Source: Himantopus leucocephalus
Lineage: Eukaryota > Chordata > Aves > Charadriiformes > Recurvirostridae
Assembly (NCBI GenBank): GCA_003993805.1
Contig: RSEF01000003.1
Span: 45,145,521 to 45,209,520, forward strand
Reading direction: 5' to 3'
DNA length: 64,000 nt
Shown here in pieces: positions 23,301-35,300 of this stretch (position 1 is its first letter; each line of letters starts with the position of its first letter). Below the pieces are notes generated by a model. The model did not search any database. It had not been told where the DNA came from and was given only the letters and a program-made list of their open reading frames with translations. Made by a program: the position numbers and the translations under genes.

Positions 23301-26300
23301 CTGACACTTGGTATTTTCTTTATTTCCTTCTTCCCCAGGTGAGCTATCGGGGCCTGCAAGTGCAGCTCATAAGGATAAGGAACCCCTGGGGACAGGTCGA
23401 GTGGAACGGCCCTTGGAGTGACAAGTGCGTGCGCTCTCCCATGTACACTGGTCTCGCAAAGGCCAAATCCCAGCTGCTGCTCCACAGCTAGCTATCTGCA
23501 GCCCCAGCTATTCCACAGAAAATTAAATCAAGAGTTTATACATGCTTAACAGTATTACTGCCATACTACATGTCACCCTCAGTATTTTCAAAGCTACTCA
23601 ATTAAGGGGACACTATCAAGGTTGTTTAGCCCCCAAAATCTAGCATTAGCAAAAATCATGCATTAATATAAATGGGATAAGTTAATTTTAAGACACTCCC
23701 AATTGGAAAAATTATAGATTTGGAGTGTTTTTTTTTTATTTTTCTGCAAGCCTGTTGTTGTAGTACTTGCAACACAACATCCATACTTTGTCGCACTGCA
23801 GATAAGCTGAAAACGGATATTGTATTACCCTGTCTAAATATCTGCCAAAGTTGAGGAAGGGCACAAAACCACAACAAGTTTGGTCTGAAAACCAGTTTGT
23901 TTTTACTACCAAAAGAAAAAGAAGTGTAAAAGAAAAAAAAAATCATATAGTAAAAGACAAAATGACATTCCCCCCCAACAGACACATTTCAATATAATTT
24001 TGCACAGATGCATGGCTTAATTTTTGTTACACTTTATTCTGCCAAGTTTTTCTTCTTGACACAGATGTAAANAGATGCATGGCTTAATTTTTGTTTCACT
24101 TTATTCTGCCAAGTTTTTCTTCTTGACACAGATGTAAAGGAGAGCAGCCATAACCTGGCTGGCCCTTTAAAACTATCGAGCCATGTAGTCATCTGTAGGA
24201 CTACCTTGAATGTCCCTGTCCTTAACATGACTCAGAAATAAATGAAATATTTTCACATCATCTCAGATCCTTTGTTAACTTGAAAAAGAAAAATTTGGAT
24301 AACTGGCGTGTGTAATGAGTGACTAAATCTCAAAAAAAAATGAGAGGTTAAGATCAGGACAGGCTTCTGGNTCACATCATCTCAGATCCTTTGTTAACTT
24401 GAAAAAGAAAAATTTAGATAACTGGTGTGTGTAATGAGTGACTAAATCTCAAAAAAAATGAGAGGTTAAGGTCAGGACAGGCTTCTGTCAATTCAGGTTG
24501 TTTATTGAAAAGAACTCTGATTCTGCACTTGGGAGGTTTTCTAGAACTCAAGATGCAGAGGGGTTCGCAGGTCAATACAGGAACCTGTATTAACATTTTG
24601 CAGTGGCTGCTGGAATTAAAAACCTCAACACAAGGTGCCTGCTAGTCCCTCTTTATTGTGTCAGATTGGAAATGCAGTAGGGAATTTTCAGTTTTTCCAA
24701 AAAGCTTTAGCAGGTTTTTGTTTGGTTTTGACCTACTACAGCAGGAGCTGTTGGGGTGAATGAAAAAGGCAGGTGAAGACTTTACCTGGAACCCCAGTTA
24801 CTTCAGCAAATCTCTCTGTACAGTGCAAGGAGCCTATCTGGTTCCCATTGACTCAATTTTGAAGAAATGTCTGGCCTTAAATTACTGACAAACCTAAAAA
24901 AAGAGATGGTGCTACAGATAGATAACAGATTTAAGGAGGGATGTGACTTACCAAAATCTTGAGGTTTACTGACAGCCCTATTATACCCAACTCCAACACC
25001 TGACAGCAATCCCAACTCTGAGTGCAGGGAATATTTCATACAGGACCATCCTGGAGAAGCTTTAGGATCTTTGGCCCTGTCCTGCTTCCAGCTACATTAG
25101 TTGGGCCCCTGCCACCATGTGAAGTGACAGCAGGGTTCAGGAAACCTCTTAAAGGAATCTGTGTTTGTATGTGCTGCTCAGGTAAAACGCATCTGGAAGA
25201 AGAAGAACAGCCTGCTGCTGTGTCCAACCAGTCATTCTGAGCCAGGGAAAATTAATTGCCATATACTCATAGTAAAGCTCGGGTTTGTTTTCTTGCAGCT
25301 CTCTGGAATGGCGTTCGGTCAGCCCATCAGAACAGAAACGCCTGTCTCAGGCAGCGCTGGATGATGGAGAGTTCTGGTAAGGCACAGGATTATAAAGTGT
25401 GTGGCTCTACTCAGAAAACAAGGTGCAAGTGGCCAAAACGAGTGATAAAGGAGAAGTCTCTGACTGAGGAAATGCTCAGTTTGCTCCTAGGAGAGAGCAG
25501 GTAGAACACTCACTTCGGTTTTTGTGTGTTTCATGTCATATTTCAAATTCTCTGTATCTGCCATGAATGTAACACCCTTTAAATCCTTACCATGAACAAA
25601 GGCAGGCTCTCCAGAAGAGAGCATTGTATTGCACTGTATCACCCATGAAGTGCCTTCAGAGCTGATGCTAGGCATACACTGGAAGGGAAGGGAGTCCTGA
25701 GAAGCAACAGTACTTGTTACAGAAAGTAAAAGAACACCAAGATATGTGTGAAATGATGGAAAGGTTTAAGAAAAGATGAAATGAAATGGAAAAAAAAGTG
25801 GTGGAAATTGCTTTAGAAGTGTGAAGTGTTCTTCATGCCAAATTCACGATCTCAGACTGAGCAGATGGCTGACTTGCACATGATTCCCCACCCCATCAAC
25901 CATGCTGTGCACTACTGACAATGTGTCTGTTCACATTTTCTAGGGCCATATTCTCACCTCTTTTACACAGAGGTAAACCTAGAGAGGTATGCAGTGGGGC
26001 TATTTCAGATTTTTCCTGCAAGTTAAACCTGCAAGTTCAACTTTAGGCCTGAAAAGTGATTTGAAATAGACAATGCAGCCTGTTAGGCCAAATAAAATTA
26101 TTTATCCCAGTCTTTGGTAGCTCTGGAGGGAATCAGGTGTAGTGGCTTAAGTATTACTTAAGTATTTTTACATAGGATATTTTGAGTTATTTTGCTATTG
26201 GCATTGCAAATGCAGCAGGGTGTTTCCAGTTTTTCCAAAAAGCTTTTGTGTTTTGATTCTTTTGGTCCTTTTTTGACCTGGCTACATCTGGAGCTTATGG

Positions 26301-29300
26301 GGTGAATGAAAAGGAGGCAAAGACTTTAGCTGGAACCCAAGTAACTTCAGCGCGTCTCTCAGTACAGAACATGACTTAAAGCCTGACTGTAATGGAGGTA
26401 CAAATGTGCAAGTAGGCATCAAACGAGCAATGAAATTCATGAAAAAGTCATCTGTCCAACAGAGATAAGCTGATAGTTAAGTAAATCCTTGGAAGGCCAA
26501 TAAAAATTGATGAGGTGTAACATACCCAGATGAACGTTGGCCTTCCTCATCCAGCATCTCAGCCATTCAGAGCAGAAACAAAACCCATGGGGACTGAAAT
26601 TTTTGCGGAAGGGGTTAAGTGGACAAAAATCATATGCATAAGATAAGAAATGCTTCCAAAACCAGTCAGGCAAGTTTGATACCAGCTAAACCCTCCACCC
26701 AGTCCATCAGACTTACTTTTCCTAATGCCTTTTGACTTGTGTGTATTTCTCTAAGGAGTGTTTGCCCCTTTGCCCCATCTAAGCTACACCTTGATGGTTT
26801 CCCCATCAGGCTTCACATACAGGCTTTGCATAAACAATGAATATGATGTATCCCTAAAGACATTAAAATGGTCAGATGAGGAAAGAGATTAACATAGCTG
26901 CTTCTCTCCAACTTTCAGTTTGCTCCTTCTGTGGTCCTTGCTGATGCAGTTGTGGTTTAGGCCAAATCAGTTACTGGGGATGCGGGGCACGCTGGATGGG
27001 ACCAACAGATGCTCCCCCCTACCCCTCTTCAAAGAGAGAGGCAGAGGAGGGAAAAAGAGACTTATGAGTTTAGAAGGAACTAAACTACTTTAATGAAATA
27101 TTAATAATAAAAGAAAAAGGAAATAATGAAATATAGCATTCTCTACCCAGCCTGTATTTGTGCTTGGAACTGCCCCGATTGCCCTGACTTGACTTGTCTC
27201 CCTGGAAAGCTGAGGTAATCCTTATGAGGTGCTTTGAAACCTGCTGCTAGAAATAGTGAGTAGCAAAGTAACTAGGTCCTCGAGAGTTCAAAACATATTC
27301 TCCATGACGTGCATTATCTTTGGGCTTAGCAAATAACAGAAGGTGCAATGGGGCTCTTCTTGTTAACCGCAACTGGTTTCTACTGAAGTAGACTTAATAG
27401 TAAGTTTTTCAGTCAGCGAGCTTTTTGTGTATCTTTTCTTAATGTATCTGGAAGCTGAAAGCGAGCCCAGGAAACCTACTATGCACTCATGAACAACTGC
27501 TGTAACTGTGCTGCAGGCTTTGGACCCAGCTTATTCCATGTGCTCACTGCACACAGAGCAATGGTCATTTCTCCTACACAGGCTCATTTCTGTTACATGA
27601 AAGAGAAGAAGAGAAAGAAGAAATACACCTGTTCATGTATTCTGTTAGATTTCATCCTAGGGGGAACAGGAAGGCTAAGAGAAAGGGTAGTGCAGGGAGG
27701 GAAATTAGGTCAAAAACTATGGAACATTTAAAGCAAAGTAAGCATCATATCATCAGAGTGTCTTCAGTCAATGCAAAAAGGCAGCATAGCTGTAGAGGAC
27801 TACATGGGATAAAGCAGCAAAGGTAGGAAACGTGGTCTGATAAGAAATTTTGTCCCTTTTGTTCTTTGGATTTTTGACGACTGAAGAAAATCTTTCTGGT
27901 AACATGTTAAGGGCCTCCTGACCTCATTAAACAGCCCAAGATATTTTGGCTACATATTAGCAGTTAATATCAGTCTTGTCCAGGGCATACAGAATGATGC
28001 TTCTACTAGATGTGAAGAAGGCATCCTGCTGTTGACTAAGGAATCAGCTTTTCACTCACCCTAGTCCCTTCCCTCCTAAAATCAGAGGCTTCTCTTGCCT
28101 TCACCAGTACAAATCCAGGACAGCCCTAGGGCAGACAGTATAGGTGTTTTACCTCTTAGGAGCCAAACTGATCTATACAGTGCAACTTCTTCATCTGCTT
28201 TGCGGCATGTTTCCAAAGAGCCCTGAATTGCATTGTGTGGCCAGGAAACTGAGTCACTTAGAGATATATTTTGCTATGCTACCCCTGCTCTAGTGTACTG
28301 ACCATCAAAATGAGAATTAGCAGTGCCTAGGGCTAGCAACACATGGGAAGAGCTGACAACAAAGAGGACAGAGCTCAGGAAAGCAAACCCTGCTGTTTCT
28401 TCCCACACTAAAACCAAGTTGTAAAATGGCCCATAGCAAGTGTAAATTAACACCGTCACAGACATCTACTTCTTATGCAGCAGAAAAATGGATCTACCAG
28501 TGTCCAGTGAGCTACACTAAGGGCCAGCTGGGTCCTATCTGCCACTGCCACAGATAAACATGTGGTCTTGGATAGCTTTTATTCTCCTACTACTCTGTTT
28601 TGTTGTTACGCATCAGCCACTGGAGGAAAAGTACAGTTATAGAAGTTCATGTTGGGGAAGAAACAGCAATTCAGAGCAGAGGACACATCAGGATGCTAAA
28701 GGCCTAATACCTCTCCCCCCTTTACAGACGGAGGTTCAGCCTACCAAGGCTACCCTCAGCCTTAGGGCATATGGACCTCCTGTCCTTGCAGTGCCCACCA
28801 TGCAAGCTCTTGTCTGTTAAGAGAACTTTCCTGCTCTGTTCCCTTTGCCCAGAGCTGCATACCATGCCCAAATGGGTGCCTGACTCCAGCTGTCCCTTCT
28901 CTTGGCTGTTTTCTCAGTCCTGAACACCAGGCTCCTTGGCCACAGGTCTGTCGGTATCTTTTTGCCCTTTTACTTGCTAGATAAAATCACATGGGTTATC
29001 TGCTTCTCAGCATGCTGAACAGGCTAGGTTCAACCAGCCCAGCCCAGCAACTCAAAAACATCCATATTGTGGCATTTGTTTCCTTCTTCCCATGGTGATA
29101 TATATGTGTTCACCTTGAGCATAAAACAGACATAGTGCAATTTACATGACACAGTAGCAGGCAGCAAGGTTTATACCACCTTCAAGGGCAGGTTGGATCA
29201 CTACTCAAATCCAAACACGCTTTTTGTCCCTAATGTTTGGTGTATGTTTTTGCTAGGATGAGGTCCCCGGCACCCGTAAAAGAGGGGAGGGTAAGCAACT

Positions 29301-32300
29301 TGAGCCTAGGCACCTTAGCAGAGGCCCAAATGTGACTTTAGCTGCAGTGCAGACAGGCTAGTCATACCATGACTTGGCTAATCCATCACCATGTTTCCCT
29401 TGTGCTGTCATGCAGCTGGCATTGAACACAGAGCTGATTTGTAGGCAGACTTGGCCCCTGCACAGATGCCTGCCATCCTTTGGTTGACTTTCCAGCAATT
29501 TAGATGCAGACATTAAAGCCAGGATGATGTTGGTGAAATACCTCTTTCCATAGTAGGCTTTGTGCCAGTGTTCCTTCTTGTCATCTTATACTCAGCTGTA
29601 ACTGAATAAAATCAATGGAGTTACAGTGTAAAAAGAAAGGTGTAACAGCTGCCAGAATCAGACCCAGACAACAAGCTTGCCTGTGTTTTACACCACAGTG
29701 ACTAAGAGCTAGCTTCTCCCCTGGTGTACATTGACATATCTCCACGGTCACTGAGACTATTAAGATCCACACAAGTTGGTGATCTGGCCCTGGGACACTG
29801 GGGAGTAAGTACTTCTGCTGAGCATCCTTCACTGAAGTGAATTACTGCGTGTTCCTTCTCATGTCTTTTGCTCAGGATGAAATTTGAAGACTTCAAAGTG
29901 CATTTTGACAAGGTTGAGATCTGCAACCTGACTCCAGATGCCCTGGAAGACAGCACTGCCCACAAATGGGAGGTGACTATCCACCAGGGGAGCTGGGTCC
30001 GGGGATCCACTGCAGGAGGATGCAGAAATTTTCTAGGTAAATAGATACTGCTTTGAAAATGAGAAGCAGGCACTGAAGTACTTACCCACCCTCAGCCATC
30101 TCTCCTGTTGCCCCATAGCCACAATTGTGGGTGCAGCCCAGACCAGCTGATTCTCAGCTAGCAGGAACCAGCCAAAGGGACAAATGTTCATATGGTCCCA
30201 CTTAAGACTTTGCAGTAAAAGAGCTGCTTTCTTTGCTCTCAAGTTTGTTGGATCTGATTTGCCTCTCATTTACATTTGCATGAGCAGGACTAGCTCCAAA
30301 TAAGTCACTTAAACTGCAGCAGTAAGTGTAAAATGAGACAAAAATCCAGGTCAGCCAGCATGTTTATGTGGCTCTGAAGCAGCATCATGGATCTGAACTG
30401 TGTTACTCCAGACTGGCACCAGCACTATGCGATCATTGTAGCTATGTAGTTTTAACAAAATCCCACCTGACAACTTTATTTAAACCATGGTAACTTAAAA
30501 AAAATATCAGGCCTAAAATCTTTTCTACACCTAGTTCCATGAAGGACTTCGGGATTTGGCTTATTTTCTGCAGATCTTAATGGAAAGAAGCATGACAGCT
30601 AATGGAAAACTAAATTTGAGCAAAACCTCAGCTTAATTGTCCTTTTTGTCTTTTTTNTTTTTTTTTTTTTTTTTTTTTTTTTTTTGGTAGTAGTAGTGGT
30701 GGTATTATTATTCTGAGGCAAGAAATTCTCTGGTATTCTTTACATTGGCAGAGACTTTCTGGACAAATCCACAAATCAAGCTGCATTTGACAGAGAAAGA
30801 CGATGGGCAAGATGACTGCACATTCATAGCGGCGCTGATGCAAAAGGATCGCCGTAAACTCAAGAAGCTTGGCGCTGAAATGCTAACCATCGGCTACTCT
30901 ATTTATGAGGTACTCTATTGCTTTTACAGCACAGTAGCCGCACTGTCAGTATTAGCATCCTTCTCTTGGTTTGTACTCCTGCCAGTCATCATGTATTTTT
31001 AGGGCTCTTGCTCTTAAAATAATCTTCTCAGTTACATCAAGACCCACAGAGAATTTTGACTTGGTTGGGTTGGAGTCCTCTCAGAGGAGGATTTAGGAGT
31101 CCCTGCGGAGCCATGGGTTCCCAGGATAGACTCCTCAGCCCCATGATTCTGTCATCCCCTGCCTGGCTCCCACAGAAGGGATGTTGTTTCTTTTGAGTCT
31201 CTTGGGGCTCGTGACACACAGGGGTGTCTGTCTCTGAGTGAGGTTGGGACTGGCAAATCTGTTGTCACTGCTCTGTGACACCCTGCCTGGGATGGTCATA
31301 TTCAATGGCAGGGAATGTTTAAGCAGGAAGACAATGTCCCAGCATCCTCTTAGACTGCCTTCTGGGTGGGAAAGGACTACCAGTAACGGGTCCTTGCCAT
31401 AAGGTGGGAGCTAGGTTGCTGCAAGCACCTGCGTGAAGGGATGAGATTCAGGGTCACAGCCAGGGGACAGGCTTGTGCCAGGCAAAGTTTGACTCAGTGA
31501 TTGGGAAGGGGGCAAGGATGACCCCCAGCACACCACAGCCAGTGCAGCACTGCCTTCTTTTCTGCCCCTAGAACCCTGGAAGAGACGGACACTTGGGCAA
31601 AGACTTCTTCAGGTACCACCCCTCCAAGGCCAGGAGCAAAACCTACATAAATTTAAGGGAAGTATCCAACCGATTCAAACTGCCACCAGGTGAATACATT
31701 CTTGTTCCGACCACATTTGAGCCGCACCAAGAGGCAGATTTCTGCCTAAGGATTTTCTCCGAGAAGAAGGCCATCACTGAGTAAGTCAGCAGTGAGTCCC
31801 AAGCCCTCCAGTACTTGGCCACGTGTGGGGCCAGTGGCTCCCTTGGGAGGGTTTGACTGCTAGGTGCCCAGCCTTACGACAGAGTCTTAGCACGAGAAGC
31901 TCCTGATAGATTTTTTTTTGCATTTGACCATCTTTGCTAAACCTGACTTTTTTTTGAAGAGGGATTTGGGAGGTGGGGAAATAGGGCTTGCCATGGTGAA
32001 TCCTCTGGAAGCTTGACAAAGAAGAGTTGCTAGCTGCTTGGTACTTTTCAGTAACCTGTGAATACAGCAATGTTTGTTTCCTCTCAAAGTTTGTCCAGAT
32101 GACAATTTCATATTTAAAAGGGGGTAATGGGGAAAAAGTGTGTGCACAATGAATAAGGAATGAGATTAATTCTTTAGCAGAGAGCATGTACATCTGTGCC
32201 CTCCCTGAGTCCTGCTTAGAGTCTGTTTTAAGGGCTTATACCAAAATTTAAACAGTGCAAAAAACTGATTGTCTGATGAATTTTACCCAAACTTAACCTG

Positions 32301-35300
32301 TTCAGTAAAAAATGCAATTTTATCATTCACCTCTGGAAAATGTAATGAGCAAGCTTCCACCCCAAGCAGATGTTGAATATTTTCAGATATTGAACAAGGT
32401 TGTCTTTTCTCCAGGGATCTGGATGAAAACGTTGCCATTGATCTCCCTGAGGTAAGTCTACAGAGTTAAAATAGCAAGAGAATAGCTCAGCAGAAGCCAG
32501 CACACACTGGTTTTACTGTCTTTGGCTAAAACATGTTCATTTCACAGGAATGTTACACAATTGCCAGCTTTGTGTTTGTGACTGAAAGAGTCGGTTCTGC
32601 TGAATATGGTAAAAGAGCTGTAAAAATCAAAATCATAATCCTTATGCTTCTGCATCATCTCTAAGGTAGTCAGCGTCAGCCAGCACCGAAGGCGGGTATC
32701 AGCCACCACCGGTGTGCTTTTAGTACACCTGTTAACATCAGGGAGGCACATAGCCATTCACATCTTTTAAAATTCTATTTATTATGAAAAAATAAGAGGC
32801 AAGAGAACGTCCACAGACCTACATTCATTTAGCATACAAATATCTTTATCTTACTTATCGATATCCACAGGGCTGGATAGGGAATGCTTGATATGTAAGT
32901 GTGCCTACTGAAATGATTAAATTCTTTTTGTTTCTGAATGGCCTGCTCTGCCCGCTGAGCACTAATTGCAGCTGAGTCTGAGTCAGCTCCTGTTTAAGTG
33001 TATCCCTGCAAATAAGCCGTTAATTGTGGTGTGCCTTCCCATGGAAACAAGCTAAGCCAAGATCTCATGTGTCCCTCTTTAGTAAAACTCTCCTCCAGGG
33101 ACCAGCACGTCTCCATTTCTGGGATCTCAGGGCCATGTTCAGTAGCAAAGTAAATCTGTCCTGGTATCATTAAGGGACTGCATCCAAACTTGAGCAGAAG
33201 GAAGTGAGGAACATACATACAGTGAAAAAAGTGTAAGTGGCCAAGCAGTGTCTCCCAGGCCACTCTGGTGACAGTGCACTAAATAGCACCCATGTTGTAT
33301 CTTCTGTGGGCAGAGAAAACAAAGACCAATACTTTGCTTCCTGTGCTGTGCTGTTGCCTTCTTTTCCCCCATTTTTTTGGCCCAAGAACTGCTCTCTCTT
33401 CACATGGTCACCCCCACTATATCAGTGGTTCTACACTATTGCGTCTCTCTGCTCACCAGTGTAGACTGAAGCCTGGACTCTACAACCCTGTGACTGCACT
33501 GAGGCACCCAGCCAGCAGCCGGCTGAAGGTGCTTCCGGGCTGAGGATGGCTCTGGGTAATGTGCCGAAGTGCAGCCACCTCTGGCTGGTGCTTTCAAGAG
33601 GGTTGAGATGTCCTTGGATGATGCCTCTGCAAAGAGCTCAGTAGATCTGTAGTTCAAGGACCGAGGAAGCAGAGTGGTGCAGGGGTGGGATGAGAGGAGA
33701 GGTGTTTTCTGGGATGGATGGTCTTGGTTTTGAGACAGCCAAGGCAATGGCATGCTACACAATCGCCCAGGCACAGGAAATGGGGGCTGACAATCCCCTC
33801 AGGCAGCTAGGTGGTCGGGAGGCCTCAGGTCTAACAATGTCAAGGAGCATGTGTACCCTTACTTTAAGATGTACTATGGTACCCTGATGCACAGAGGGGC
33901 TGTGTGCAGCAGAAATCTCAAGTTTTACAATTCTTATAATGACTTGTGTGGTTGATGTTGCAGCCTCCCAACCCAACCCCAAGCCCACAAGAAACTGAAG
34001 AAGAAAAACAGTTCCGGGCACTGTTTGAGCAGATTTCAGGAAAGGTGAGTACAAAATCCTTGTGGGCCATAGCAAGATGCAGAAAGAGGGGAGACACTTC
34101 TGCTTCCACTCAGGGCCAGGTGAAACGAAAATTACGTATTTTGGGAGGAATATGCTTAGTTGTAGTGTGTTGTTTGGGCACCAGATGTCACCATGCCTTA
34201 TGTCTACATGGAGAAGGGTGCAGTCCCTGGTGAGCAAGCAGGAGGACCAAAACTAGAACTCAAGCTCTGAGGGAGCCTACCTGGTTCAGTGTCCATCTGC
34301 AGTTTATTTTTCTTTGAATCAATGGTTCCTGCTTGAGATCTCCTCCTGCTTGAGATCACCTTCAGACAGCCAACACAGCGACACTCCTGTATTTTGCCAG
34401 CCCTTTAGTTTTTAGCCTTTTCTGGGTTTTGTATGGTTCTCTTTTCCTCAGTTGCGGTAAAGTACAGATGGGTGGTGTTTGTGTTTTCTAAGGTTTTTGG
34501 TATGTCTGATTACAAAAACATTCAAGTAACAGATGCTGCACTGTTGGTTGTTGGTTTTTTTTTACTTTAGGACATGGAGGTAGCTGCAGAAGAGCTCGAA
34601 TATGTTCTGAATGCTGTATTAAAAAAAAGTAAGTGCTGATAAAGTCTAAGTTAAGGGCTGTAGAGAATTTTATTAAAGCTGCCATTAAATTCACTTACAG
34701 ATGATACAAAAATAAAAGCTGTGTTATGACTCCTGCCTGGTGTCCTCCAGCCAGGCAGGGCAGAGCCAGGATAACATCTGGTCCATGATCTAACCCCAAA
34801 CTTGCCCTGCCTCCATCACAACTGAGGTCAGCTCAGTGAGGCCAGCAGGTCTCCATTGCACTACTGCTCTGCTGTGGAGAGACAGGCATCGGGCTGGGAC
34901 TTGTAAGACCTGCGTGTAGCTCATGACTGTTACAGGCCGTTTGTACAATGGGAAACCTGTTCTTTCTGAACCTCATCTCCTGATTTATGAAAGAAGGACA
35001 ATGTTTCCTGTCATGTCTTCAGTAAATACCTGCTCTGTCTAGCCTGTAAATTCTCTGTGGTCTTCATCTTCCAGTGCACAGGTCCTCCCACAATGAGAAC
35101 TAAGAACCAGCTATCTTTGCTTATAAAAACTTATTTTCTACTTTCAGTTTATAAAAGGCAGATTTTCCCAATGACTTCTTTCTATTGTCCCGTTTCAGCA
35201 AAGAACATCAAATTCAAGAACTTAAGTCTCATTTCGTGCCGAAATATCATTTCTCTTATGGATGTATCCTTTCAAAAGAAGTGCTTGTGAGGCTAAATGA

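Noticed and set aside
26838..26915. Second copy of CAPN9 exon 8 expected if the flanking direct repeat were a full tandem duplication
   Set aside because: The sequence at the equivalent spacing shows no similarity to exon 8.
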